Translations under genes and position numbers: made by a program
In this document: positions 44,909 through 53,186 of the stretch, piece by piece
How the letters are laid out: each line of letters begins with the position of its first letter
Position numbering within the stretch: position 1 is the first letter of the stretch
Notes under the pieces: model-generated
Databases searched by the model: none
Told to the model about the DNA's origin: nothing
What the model saw: only the letters and a program-made list of their open reading frames with translations
Assembly: GCA_016124945.1 (NCBI GenBank)
Contig: WGMT01000021.1
Coordinates: forward strand, 124,001-188,000
DNA: 64,000 nt
Direction: 5' to 3'
Source of the DNA: a bacterium
Lineage (GTDB): Bacteria; Chloroflexota; Anaerolineae; Caldilineales; Caldilineaceae

Positions 44909-45697
44909 TTACGGACCAGGCCAATTGCCTTCGATCCGCGCACGATGTTGTTGAAAAGAGATCACTTCCCGCTGCCAGTGCGCCAAATGCCCCTCTTTCT
45001 TTAGCCTGGCAGCGACGGCATGGCCGACAATCTGCTGCATCTGCCCTTCGTCGCCCATTAGCGCGAGGACCTCGCCGATCATGTCGAGAAGGTTGCCGTC
45101 CGCGGCGATGTCGTAGGTGTCGCAGAACAGGCGCAGACGTCGACTGCCTTGCTTCACGTCGGCTGTGGAAAATTCCACCTGATCGGCGCTGTTGAACGAG
45201 AGCGGCACCAGCCAGTAGGCGGCGTAGGCGACGTCTTTGAGGCGGGGGCCCGGCCCGGCCAGATCGAAATCGAGGACGGCGATGGGAATGCCATCAGCAT
45301 AGACGAAGTTGTAGGGCGCAAAATCGTTGTGGCAGATCACCTCGTGGCGCGCCGGCTCGGGATAGCAATACGCCCACGTTGCATTGTCCTGGGGCGTGAA
45401 ATCGAGGGTGGCGTCGTGGTAGCGCCGGAGCAGGCTCGCCGTGGCAATGATCGCCTCGTCGGACTGCCAGATGGAGGGCGGAATCCCGGTTTCACCTTCG
45501 ACGAAGGAGAGTATTTCGCGATTCTGCTCGTCGAGCCCCAGGAAACGGGGGCTGCCTGCGAATCCTTTGTCTTGCAGGTGACGCAGCAAGCGGTGAACCG
45601 TCGCGCTGTTCGGCGTCAAGCCGCGGCGGACGGTGTCACCGACACGGACGACAGTGTTGACGTTGCCGCCGGCCAGTGGGATCTCGTCGTTTTGCAA
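44909..45697 (-). CDS. Aminoglycoside-phosphotransferase-family kinase
   Basis: 262 residues starting with TTG at 45697 behind GGAG. The kinase motif is HNDFAPYNF (catalytic Asp) and the metal motif IAVLDFDLAGPG, as in APH/choline-kinase-like enzymes. The N-lobe is short. The substrate could be a sugar, a small amine or an aminoglycoside. It forms, with the vapBC pair and the ANT(6)-like gene, a block of accessory-type genes on the minus strand. Confidence 0.85.
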   Translation of the reverse strand: MQNDEIPLAGGNVNTVVRVGDTVRRGLTPNSATVHRLLRHLQDKGFAGSPRFLGLDEQNREILSFVEGETGIPPSIWQSDEAIIATASLLRRYHDATLDFTPQDNATWAYCYPEPARHEVICHNDFAPYNFVYADGIPIAVLDFDLAGPGPRLKDVAYAAYWLVPLSFNSADQVEFSTADVKQGSRRLRLFCDTYDIAADGNLLDMIGEVLALMGDEGQMQQIVGHAVAARLKKEGHLAHWQREVISFQQHRARIEGNWPGP

Positions 45698-45753
45698 TGA
45701 GATCTCCTGTTCTAAACTGTTCTTGCGTCCTGATGAGGCCAGTCACTATTTAT

Positions 45754-46125
45754 TCACTTAGCTACAAACCTGACACCTTTTATGTGTTCAAAGTGACCAT
45801 CTTGTGTCCAGAGGAGCGCATTGTGGGCCTGCGCTGTGGCAAGGATGACACTGTCGGCCATAGGTAGTTTGAACTCCAGAGAAAGCTTTGTGGCATCGAA
45901 GGCAATGCTTGGTATGAGATCAATAATCTGCGATTGCATCATCACCATCACGGCTTGCAGTGCCTCGTTTTCATCTTTCTGTTGGCAGATGCGCTTGAAT
46001 ACTTCGTATAGAGTGATCGCCGGAACAATCAACTGCTCCGTATCCTCAATTGCAGCGGCGAAAAAGTCTGCATTGGGCGCATCGGCAAAGTATTCGAGCC
46101 AGCCTGATGAATCAACAACGTTCAT
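45754..46125 (-). CDS. vapC: PIN-domain toxin, VapC type
   Basis: 123 residues. Acidic PIN residues are present: VVDSSGW near the start, the Glu in ITLYEVFK, the Asp in PMADSVI and the Asp in WTQDGHF. VapC toxins are RNases that cut tRNA or rRNA. The ATG overlaps the antitoxin stop as ATGA, the standard layout of these modules. Such systems stabilise mobile DNA or act in stress. Confidence 0.93.
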   Translation of the reverse strand: MNVVDSSGWLEYFADAPNADFFAAAIEDTEQLIVPAITLYEVFKRICQQKDENEALQAVMVMMQSQIIDLIPSIAFDATKLSLEFKLPMADSVILATAQAHNALLWTQDGHFEHIKGVRFVAK

Positions 46126-46328
46126 ATTCGATCCGCTTCACGTTCAACCGATGGGTCAATACCTTTCAGGAAACCGCGTAGACTGCGAGCCGAGCGTACC
46201 GGCACCAGTTCGATACGGTTCTGATAGGCAATCACCTGGACTTTCTGCCCTGGTTCGATGCCCAATGCCTCTCGTACTCGTCGTGGAATCACAATTTGAT
46301 ACTTTGGGGATACAGTTACCGTCTCCAT
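46122..46328 (-). CDS. vapB: AbrB/MazE-type antitoxin, VapB
   Basis: 68 residues with AAGGAG six bases before the ATG. It has the swapped-hairpin DNA-binding N-domain (SPKYQIVIPRRVREALGIEP) and a charged tail (LRGFLKGIDPSVEREADRI) that probably wraps the PIN toxin. The pair with vapC overlaps by four bases, so they are made together. Confidence 0.93.
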   Translation of the reverse strand: METVTVSPKYQIVIPRRVREALGIEPGQKVQVIAYQNRIELVPVRSARSLRGFLKGIDPSVEREADRI

Positions 46329-46400
46329 ACGAACTCCTTATCGATAGCAGGATCGTCATACGGTTAGGATTGTACCTTCATTTTGCTGAACTGCCAAGCA

Positions 46401-47270
46401 TCAGTAGATCTTCTTGGCGTCGCCCGGCAGCGCCCGCACATGACGCAGGTGCGCGCAGACCCGTTGATCGTCCTCGTGTGGGTAGGCGAAACCGAAGTGT
46501 TCGGCGACGGACAGCGCCTTGGCGCGGAAAAGATCGCTCATGGCTTCCTGGGCATCCCAGGCATGCTCGTAGTCGGCGTCGGACCAGGTGCGCAGCAGCG
46601 CCTGCCACTCTTCGGGCGGAAGCAGACGTTCCAGGTATTTGCCTGACTTCCCTGGACTCACGGCGAAATCGGTGTGGATGCCGACGAACCAGGTGATCAT
46701 TTTCATCAGTTGGGGTCGTACGTACGATTCGCGTACGTCCAGGGCGTAGAGGATCTCGCGTCGCCAAAGCCCCTTGGCCACGTAGACACTCACCCACCAG
46801 AACTCGTTGCAGCAGTCGGCGAATTGCCTGGCTGTGGGTGGTTTGGGCAGATAGTCGCGGTCGCTAGCCGGGGGAAAGGGCGGGACGATGCCGTCTTTGT
46901 CGAGGAGCAGGATGCTCTGGCTGTCGTCGTCCATCTCGGCGAGGCGGTGGGCGGCGAAGAGGGTAAGATCGATGCGGTTGCCGTCGGCGAACTGGATGAG
47001 ATAAGCGTAACTTTTGTCGCGGTCCGGTTCCTCGCCTTCCATGTCGTCGGGGATTTGCAGGATCATCCGGTAGCCGAAACAGTTGATCCACGACGGCTGC
47101 GCTCGAAATGAATCAATTTCGGTGACAACGTAGACAATGTCGAAATCCTGGAACGGATCTTTCGGCGCGTTGGGGTTGGCGCGCGATCCATTCATGATCA
47201 CGGCGCGCACGCGTTTGTCCTGGCGGGCGACGCCGAGGATCAGATCAAACATCTCCTGTTCAGTGCGCAT
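46401..47270 (-). CDS. Aminoglycoside 6-adenylyltransferase-like protein (ANT(6) family)
   Basis: 289 residues of the AadE/ANT(6)-I family. Landmarks are AVIMNGSRANP (nucleotide-binding GSR), DFDIVYVV (metal Asp pair) and RIDLTLF. The C-terminal half is helical with the CCNEFWWVSVYVAKGLWR segment. Members adenylylate streptomycin, but many chromosomal ones have no known substrate. It lies 72 bases upstream of vapB. The stop is before a 130-base gap with no gene. Confidence 0.87.
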   Translation of the reverse strand: MRTEQEMFDLILGVARQDKRVRAVIMNGSRANPNAPKDPFQDFDIVYVVTEIDSFRAQPSWINCFGYRMILQIPDDMEGEEPDRDKSYAYLIQFADGNRIDLTLFAAHRLAEMDDDSQSILLLDKDGIVPPFPPASDRDYLPKPPTARQFADCCNEFWWVSVYVAKGLWRREILYALDVRESYVRPQLMKMITWFVGIHTDFAVSPGKSGKYLERLLPPEEWQALLRTWSDADYEHAWDAQEAMSDLFRAKALSVAEHFGFAYPHEDDQRVCAHLRHVRALPGDAKKIY

Positions 47271-47316
47271 GGGGAATCCTAAGGTCCACTAGTACACGAT
47301 GGCTAAAATAAGCCCA

Positions 47317-47360
47317 TGAAGTAAAGAGGGAGCACGCCCACGTGCTCCCTCTTTACTTCA
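47317..47360. repeat. Perfect 20-bp hairpin with CCCA loop
   Basis: The 20-base arm 47317-47336 and exact complement 47341-47360 enclose a four-base loop. Being perfect and long it should be very stable in RNA. It lies in the gap between uxuA (minus) and the ANT(6)-like gene; the minus-strand transcript of uxuA would run into it. Confidence 0.85.
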
Positions 47361-47445
47361 GAATTCAGCGACTGATTTGCCCTGCCCTGTTCTAGGGTGA
47401 TGGACAGCGCCAACTTCTTTACAAAAGTTAGGAGCCTGGGCGGTT

Positions 47446-47484
47446 CAAATCGCACAATCGCCCAATCGCCTAATCGTTTAATTT
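47446..47484. repeat. ATCGCCCA-type octamer tandem repeat (single arm)
   Basis: About five copies of an 8-base word (AATCGCAC, AATCGCCC, AATCGCCT, AATCGTTT) precede the uxuA stop on the plus-strand reading. The inverted partner is missing here; the complete element of this family is at 51225-51297. Confidence 0.6.
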
Positions 47485-47507
47485 CGTAAATACCGACCGT
47501 CTGCCAA

Positions 47508-48566
47508 CTACGCCGGCCCGCCGGCCTCGTTGTTTACCGCCTGGATCAGCGCCCGCATGTAGGCGATGGAGTAAGCCGTCCCCACACGAGGGCCGCCCAA
47601 CATGGCCGGGATGTGATCGGGGATGATGCAGCCGTCGAAGTTGACTTCGCGCAGCGCTTTCATGACGTCGTACATGTCCTGGTAGCCGTTGTCGATGAGT
47701 GTCTCCACCCACGGTTCAGGCATGGGGTTGGAGACGTTGCGGAAGTGGACTTTGAAAAGCTGATTCTGTGAGGCGAAGTGCTTAATCGCATCCACCGGCG
47801 TGTTGCCCATTCCCTGCACGCCACCTTCCAGCCAGCAGCCCACACAGAGGCAGACGCCGATGTTGGGGCTGTCGGCGATCTCCATCGCGGTTTTGTAGCC
47901 GTCGAAGGTGCCGAACATGCAGCGCGGAATGCCACCCAGCGCGTAGACAGGCGGATCGTCGGGATGGACGCCGATAAAGACGCCTTCTTCCTCAGCCACG
48001 GGGACGATCTCACGCATCAGGTGCGCGAAGTTGTCCCACAGTTCTTCTTCGGTATAGACACGCCCGTGGGTAAGGTCACCTTCAAAGACTTCACCGTCCC
48101 AGTAGCCTTTGGCGTTGTTGATGTCGAGCATACGCGCCTTCATGCCGCCGCGCCCTTCGACGTGGGTGCTCGTCCAAATGCCGTTGGCCATGTGGGCGTA
48201 GGTGTTGTACTTGATCCCCGCCGCGCCGAGGTTGCGAATGAACTGCTTGAATTCCTCGATCTTGGCGTCGCGACCTGGCAAATTGAGCGTGATCTGGGGC
48301 ACGTTGTGTACGCTCAGGTTGGCGATACGGTAGATCTTGAGGCCGTAATCTGCAAAGCGCTTCACCAGGTGCTTGTAAAAGTCCGCACCATGCAAGGAAC
48401 GATCGCGCACGCCAACCATGGCCCATTCCACCCCAAGTTGCTGGAAGAATTGCAGGTCTTCGTCGGTGGCGTCGTGGTTGGTTTGGATGGCGATTTGAAT
48501 GCCCGGCGTGCTCGAATAGTAGCCGGGGACGGCGCGCATGGGTCTCTGCTCTGTTGCTGTTGTCAT
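47508..48566 (-). CDS. uxuA: Mannonate dehydratase-like protein
   Basis: 352 residues from ATG 48566, with GGAG ten bases before; an upstream in-frame start would add 37 non-conserved residues. The fold is the xylose-isomerase-like barrel of UxuA: GVHPDDPP binds metal, PRCMFGTFDGYKTAMEI and CLCVGCW follow, and HFRNV and PDHIPAM close the site. It dehydrates D-mannonate to 2-keto-3-deoxygluconate in glucuronate breakdown, fitting the plant-sugar theme. An extended -10 promoter lies about 90 bases upstream. Confidence 0.9.
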   Translation of the reverse strand: MTTATEQRPMRAVPGYYSSTPGIQIAIQTNHDATDEDLQFFQQLGVEWAMVGVRDRSLHGADFYKHLVKRFADYGLKIYRIANLSVHNVPQITLNLPGRDAKIEEFKQFIRNLGAAGIKYNTYAHMANGIWTSTHVEGRGGMKARMLDINNAKGYWDGEVFEGDLTHGRVYTEEELWDNFAHLMREIVPVAEEEGVFIGVHPDDPPVYALGGIPRCMFGTFDGYKTAMEIADSPNIGVCLCVGCWLEGGVQGMGNTPVDAIKHFASQNQLFKVHFRNVSNPMPEPWVETLIDNGYQDMYDVMKALREVNFDGCIIPDHIPAMLGGPRVGTAYSIAYMRALIQAVNNEAGGPA

Positions 48567-48654
48567 GAGTGGTTCGCTCCGAAGTGTACCGTTCAGCCGT
48601 GGATTGCCGGGCTGAATGGATTGGGTGGGGTTTGCACTTCTCCTACGGGAAAAT

Positions 48655-48663
48655 ATTATAACA
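48655..48663 (-). promoter_or_regulatory. Extended -10 promoter of uxuA
   Basis: On the minus strand TGTTATAAT gives a perfect TATAAT with the TGn extension; no good -35 box lies upstream, as expected for extended -10 promoters. Transcription would start near 48648, leaving an 80-base leader. Confidence 0.55.
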
Positions 48664-48821
48664 CGCGTCTCCGGCACACTATTTCACCAGCACATCATTT
48701 CGACCACTTCCTATTGTCAGAGGGGATCGCTTTTGCTTTCTCCCTCAAACTTGGTTTAAATTTGCACTTGGTTTTCGGCAAACTGAGACAGCAACACCAA
48801 AACAGTAACGAGGAGCAAGGG

Positions 48822-49466
48822 ATGACGCAGTTGATCTGGGTGGTGCGGCACGGCAACCGTGAGGACTTTCACAACCGTGAGTGGAGCAAGACGGCGGCGC
48901 GACCCTATGATCCTGGCCTTTCGCCCGACGGGGCCGACCAGGCGCGCGAGGCCGGGAAGAGCCTGATCAACAAACGGGTTGATCGCATCTATGCGTCGCC
49001 CTATCTACGCACAATCCAGACGGCCAGCCACATCGCCGACGTGCTGGGGCAGTCGATCCGGCTGGAGCCGGGCATTGGCGAGTGCCTGCCCAACGTGTCG
49101 GAATTACCCGAAATTCTTTCTGAAGAGGAACGCTTGCAGCAGTTCGCCCGTATTGATCCTTCGCATGTTCCCTACTACCAACCCATCTTCCCTGAGCCCG
49201 AAGATGTGGCCCACCAGCGCGCTGCCCGCACCGTGCGCCGTCTGGCGGATCAATACCCCAACGAGAACTTTGTCGTCGTCACCCATGCCTCGCCGGTGGT
49301 CGGGATCGTGCGTCACCTTAGCGGCACACAGGAAAAGATCCGCGTGCCGCTGTGCGCCATCTTCACCCTTGCCCGTAGCGGCGAGGGCTGGGATCTCCTG
49401 GGCAGCGCCGACATATCACACCTGAGCAACCAAGACGTGGCGCAACGCTATGCCCACATCGGATAA
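48822..49466 (+). CDS. Histidine phosphatase superfamily protein
   Basis: 214 residues from ATG 48822, with AGGAG ahead. The phosphate loop VVRHGNRED carries the catalytic His; the second His is in VVVTHASPVVG. The insertion between them (FHNREWSKTAARPYDPGLS) and the length resemble the UBASH3/TS-2-like and SixA-like proteins rather than glycolytic mutases. A short gap with the uxuA promoter lies upstream. It overlaps the next gene by 17 bases. Confidence 0.88.
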   Translation: MTQLIWVVRHGNREDFHNREWSKTAARPYDPGLSPDGADQAREAGKSLINKRVDRIYASPYLRTIQTASHIADVLGQSIRLEPGIGECLPNVSELPEILSEEERLQQFARIDPSHVPYYQPIFPEPEDVAHQRAARTVRRLADQYPNENFVVVTHASPVVGIVRHLSGTQEKIRVPLCAIFTLARSGEGWDLLGSADISHLSNQDVAQRYAHIG

Positions 49467-50247
49467 CCGGCGCGATTATGCCGCCATCACCGAAGTGCCC
49501 GACAGCGGACTCAGCCAGGAACAGTTTCTGCGGATGGCCCATCGCTATCGGGTGGCGGCAGATCTGGCCGAAGGACGGCGTGTGCTGGAGATCGCTTGTG
49601 GCGCGGGGATTGGTTTGGGGCTGTTGCAGCGGCGAGCGCAACAACTTTGGGCCGTCGACTACTCGTCTTCGGTGTTACAGCAAGCACAGCGCCACTACGG
49701 CGCGCAGATCCCGTTCGTGCACGCAGACGCGCAAGATCTTCCCTTCGCCAACCATGTGTTTGATCTTGTCCTCTGTTTCGAGGCGATCTACTACCTGGCC
49801 GACTTAGGACGTTTTCTGTGTGAATGTCAGCGCGTGTTGGCCCCCAACGGGCTGCTCCTGATTTCGACAAGCAACCCCGATTGGCCGAATTTTGTACCCG
49901 GTGTGCTGACCACGCACTATCCTGTATTGCCTGAGATGACAGAGGCATTGCATGCATCGGGTTTTGACAACATCCAGTGCAACGGCATCCTACCTGCCAC
50001 TCAGCAGCGTGCAGCAGATCGACTACGCAATCGCCTGCGCGCCCTGGTGATGAAAAATCCGTTCCTCGCCCAGAGTCTGCAGCGGATTCCTCTCCTGAAA
50101 GTCCTGGCGTACCGTGGCCTTATTCCGCTGGGGGCTGAATTGACCGAAGCGGATCTTGCCATCTCCCTTCCTGTGTCGCCTCTTTCTCCTAACGAGCGCG
50201 ACGAGAGCCATCGTGTGCTCTACTTTCAAGCGCAGGTGATGGGGTGA
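49450..50247 (+). CDS. Class I SAM-dependent methyltransferase
   Basis: 265 residues. Motif I is VLEIACGAGIGLGLL at about residue 46, the acidic second strand is WAVDYSSSV, and motif II/III is FDLVLCFEAIYYLAD, as in the UbiE-like/Methyltransf_11 group. The C-terminal tail is different from ubiquinone enzymes. It starts inside the end of the histidine phosphatase gene (17-base overlap), so it is translated together with it. The substrate is unknown. Confidence 0.88.
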   Translation: MPTSDNRRDYAAITEVPDSGLSQEQFLRMAHRYRVAADLAEGRRVLEIACGAGIGLGLLQRRAQQLWAVDYSSSVLQQAQRHYGAQIPFVHADAQDLPFANHVFDLVLCFEAIYYLADLGRFLCECQRVLAPNGLLLISTSNPDWPNFVPGVLTTHYPVLPEMTEALHASGFDNIQCNGILPATQQRAADRLRNRLRALVMKNPFLAQSLQRIPLLKVLAYRGLIPLGAELTEADLAISLPVSPLSPNERDESHRVLYFQAQVMG

Positions 50248-50254
50248 CAAGGTG

Positions 50255-51199
50255 TCACCTTCCCCGCCATTCCCAAATCTCCGCTGCATGTTCCGCTGTG
50301 TGTTGCGCCATGAAAAAAAGCAGATGGCTCAGTGGGCCGCGCAAGCCCAGGCCGAAATCACCCTCGCGCCGCAGATCCTCGTCGCGAATACGGTCGTAGG
50401 CGCGCAGCAGCCGTCGATGTACCGTCGCCGCAACATCGAGGACTTCGATCATGTCCAGGTGGGCAGATTCGGTATGGAGGCGTTGGTTGATCTCCTCCAA
50501 CCGGCCGCTTTCGGTCCAGCGGGTCAGGCTCGCCAGATCGAGGTTGGGCCACTGGCGCAGGATGGTCAGCGTGTACTCGTCCCAGGCGGTGACGTGGGCG
50601 ATCACATCTCGCACCGTCCACACCCCACACACGGGGACAGTGGTGAGCGTCGTCTCGTCTAGCGCGCCGATGCTGTCGAGCAGGTGATTGGATTGGGCGG
50701 CCACGAAGCGCCGTAATCCGTCCCGCCCCCAGCGGTCGAGTGAGGCGCAGTAACGATAGACTTCCTGCTCATGCTCGCGGACGTGCTTTGTCATGTGGGC
50801 CAGGAGTTTGGCCAGATCCAGGTGACGTTCGCCCTCGGCGTAGCTGGTGAGCTGATCTTGGCGCAGGGAGCGGGCAAAGTCGATCATGCGTTGCCGGTAG
50901 GCGTCGGCGTCGGCGGCGATCTCATCCCAGTTACGGGCGGCATCGGCGGCGGCGCGTTCGTCGTTGTCTTCGTCGGGGCGAGCAAAGCCGTGGGTGGCGG
51001 ATTCACCGTTTAGCGCCGCCATCATGCGCTGCGTCTGGTAGTTGTCCCAAAAGGCGACGTGGGCGAGCAGCGCTTTGGGCGACCACCCTTCATGCAGGCA
51101 AGGACGGTCGCGTTCCTCGGCTTCGAGCAAACTTAGGGTCTTCCAAAAATCGGCGTAGGATCGTTCGAGATTGTCGGCAAGTTCAGATGGGGTGGGCAT
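50255..51199 (-). CDS. Tandem DinB/maleylpyruvate-isomerase-like protein
   Basis: 314 residues with two copies of a four-helix DinB-type module. The first is marked by HEGWSPKALLAHVAFWD and HMTKHVREHEQE, the second by CGVWTVRDVIAHVTAWDEYT and QHTAEHAAEI; the HxxxH pattern supplies metal ligands in each. Single-module proteins of this kind bind metal and some act as thiol-dependent isomerases/transferases, for example with mycothiol. It converges on the methyltransferase gene with seven bases between stops. A complete repeat element is upstream. Confidence 0.82.
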   Translation of the reverse strand: MPTPSELADNLERSYADFWKTLSLLEAEERDRPCLHEGWSPKALLAHVAFWDNYQTQRMMAALNGESATHGFARPDEDNDERAAADAARNWDEIAADADAYRQRMIDFARSLRQDQLTSYAEGERHLDLAKLLAHMTKHVREHEQEVYRYCASLDRWGRDGLRRFVAAQSNHLLDSIGALDETTLTTVPVCGVWTVRDVIAHVTAWDEYTLTILRQWPNLDLASLTRWTESGRLEEINQRLHTESAHLDMIEVLDVAATVHRRLLRAYDRIRDEDLRREGDFGLGLRGPLSHLLFFMAQHTAEHAAEIWEWRGR

Positions 51200-51224
51200 G
51201 GGGTTGCTCCAGTATCAAGATGAG

Positions 51225-51297
51225 ATTGGGCGATTAAGCGATTAGGCGATTTCAGAATTAACCTCTGAAAATCGCCTAATCGCTTAATCGCCCAATT
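51225..51297. repeat. CGATTAAG octamer inverted repeat
   Basis: The left arm (51226-51255) has GGGCGATT, AAGCGATT and AGGCGATT; the right arm (51263-51296) is its near-perfect complement over some 30 bases, with a seven-base loop. It lies between the DinB gene start and the selenoprotein candidate's end. Confidence 0.85.
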
Positions 51298-51346
51298 GCT
51301 TGGTATACACAGAATTTTGTTGCGTCTCAAAGTTGTGTCAAACCGT

Positions 51347-51988
51347 CTACAGCGACTCTCCTGACGCAACAGGATAGCCCGCTTCTTGCCACGCTTCGAA
51401 TCCACCGCGGAGGGCTTTAACGTCTTCGTAGCCGCTCATCATCAGAATGTGCGCCGCACGGGCGCTTGTTTCTTCTGCCGGTCAAGTGCAGTAGGTGATG
51501 ATCTGTGTGTTCTGCGGTAGTTCGCTATAGCGTGTTTCAAACTCGTCTATGGGGATGAGCACAGCGCCGATGATATGAGAGGCTGCGTATTGGCCTCGAC
51601 TGCGTACGTCTACGATGATGGCGTTGCCGTCCCCGGCTGCGACTCCGGCCTCTACCACCGAAATGCGCTGCACATCGGGGAAAGGGATGCCGTCTGGGCT
51701 TGTCTCTACGGGGAAATTGCCTACAATAGCAGGCGGTTGCGCCGTGGCCCAGTACGCGGTCACCAGTACAATTGCAATTGCCAAGGCACCCAGGCCGAGC
51801 AAAAGCGCCATCGGTGGGCGGTTCGGTCTTGACGCAGCGGGTTGACTCGCAGGCTTTGATATGGGCTGCTGAGACGCTGCCGGCTGTGCCGCCGACGCTG
51901 TTGTCTGTACCGCAGTGCCACATTCGGGGCAAAAGCGCTGCCCAGTTTGCAGCGCTGTTCCACATTCCGTACAAAATCGTGAAGGCAT
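51347..51988 (-). CDS. Zinc-ribbon / membrane / rhodanese protein with probable selenocysteine (in-frame TGA)
   Basis: 213 residues if the TGA at 51482-51484 is read as Sec; otherwise it stops at residue 168. ATG 51988 is chosen because AAGGA lies seven bases before it (ATG 51994 is also open). Residues 1-25 are a zinc ribbon (FCTECG and FCPECG). Then come a Gln/Ala/Ser/Pro linker and one membrane helix (ALLLGLGALAIAIVLVTAYW). The rhodanese domain follows: VDVRSRGQYAASHIIGA, then TYCTUPAEETSARAA as the active-site loop, with catalytic Cys167 and the TGA at 169. After the TGA the frame stays open for 44 residues with the family's usual end (GGFEAW). Relatives have Cys at this place (CxCP). A SECIS-like stem follows the TGA. 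Confidence 0.8.
51443..51477 (-). promoter_or_regulatory. bSECIS-like hairpin after the TGA
   Basis: On the minus strand, four bases after TGA, CAGAA (51477-51473) pairs with TTCTG (51447-51443); inside, GCGCC (51465-51461) pairs with GGCGC (51455-51451) around the loop CGTGC. The loop starts 21 bases after the TGA and has G in its first two positions, as bacterial SECIS elements do. It would bind SelB. Confidence 0.65.
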
Positions 51989-52146
51989 CTCCATGTCCTT
52001 GTCGAGAATGAGTATGTCCGATCGAGAGGCATTGTATCATAGTTAATTGAGGATGATTGAACTTTCCCTCACGCTTGTTCGTCTAAGAATCGCTACCCAA
52101 ATGGGGCAGATAAATCTAACCTTCCCCCTGTTAGAAAGGTGTTACA

Positions 52147-53110
52147 ATGATTTCAAAGCGATTTTTGTTGGTTGGTCTCTTGTCTGTGGTGATGACGTTG
52201 CTTTCTGGCTGTTCAGTCATTGCGCCAAGATTGGTTGAAGCGTGGTTCACGGCGGCCCCCGCCTCGGTGACACCTGCGCCCGAAGCGATCCCCACGCCAG
52301 TGGAAAGTTACGAGTTGTCGCCCGAGGTAGAGCCGGTGGTGATGACGGTGCGGCAGATGCTTATGCAACAAATTCAGGCCGATTTTGATGCAATTACCCT
52401 GGTGTCGGTAGAAGCAATGGAATGGCCCGATGGCTGCCTCGGGCTGGGAACAATCAACGAGATGTGCACGATGGCGATCGTGCCTGGCTATCGTGTCGTC
52501 TTCGACGTAGACGGGCAAGAGTACATCTACCGCACCGATCGTGACGCCCGCTCAATCCGCTTGCAAGGAGCGCCGATGGCGCAATTGGGCGACGTTGTGA
52601 TGCAGTGGACATCGCCCACTGACGGAAGTGTGTGCAGCACACTTCAGGTAAGCTTAGGCGATATTGCTTTCGGCCTTTGTGATGAAACACTGCTGCCAAC
52701 TCGCTTTGCCAATCCCGATCGTCAGGACGAATTGGCTGAATTTTTGTCGATCTTTGCGCCGTTCGAAGCGGACACGGCTGCCGGTTATATCGTCTTCAGC
52801 GGGCAAGGTGACCAAATAGCCACACCCGCTCAGCAGCGCATGATCGCAGAATGGGCACGGCTTGTCCACCTTGAAGCGTTGGGTGGCCGTTCTGGGGCAA
52901 GTTGGGGGTTGGCCTTTGCATGGGGCACAGCTTTATACCTGGATCGACACACTGGACAATTTCGAGCTTGAACAAACTGCTCCCGCCGTCACCGACGCCA
53001 TGACCATTCGCCTTGTCTTTTCCGGCGCAGGAAGTGAGCAGGTCGGCGAGGCCGAGCAACAGGCCCTCCTCGACTTTGCCGCCCGTCTCTTTGCTGAGGT
53101 GAGCGAATAA
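52147..53110 (+). pseudogene. Lipoprotein gene with frameshift/internal deletion
   Basis: The first frame (52147-52971) has a signal helix and lipobox LSGC near residue 21, then VEAMEWPDGCLGLGTINEMC, a domain common in Chloroflexota lipoproteins, and RLVHLEALGGRSGASWGLAF. It ends early. The continuation is in another frame from about 52910 to TAA 53108-53110: LYTWIDTLDNFELEQTAPAV and ADAMTIRLVFSG-like sequence, the usual C-terminal module. Between the two an expected block of roughly 40 residues is missing, so a deletion that also shifted the frame best explains it. The AAAGGTG before ATG 52147 is intact. Confidence 0.65.
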
Positions 53111-53138
53111 CCAAGCGAATAACCAAGCGAATAACCAT
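53103..53138 (+). repeat. Three tandem copies of a 12-base word at the lipoprotein stop
   Basis: GCGAATAACCAA occurs at 53103-53114, 53115-53126 and, with one change, 53127-53138. The first copy contains the TAA stop of the lipoprotein reading frame. Confidence 0.85.
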
Positions 53139-53186
53139 ACGGGAAACCCGCCTCTCGAATGGGGCTCGTGTACGAAAGGGGCGAGA

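Noticed and set aside
47778..48821. A long N-terminal extension of the histidine phosphatase
   Set aside because: It is antisense to uxuA, whereas ATG 48822 has AGGAG and begins exactly at the conserved VVRHG strand.
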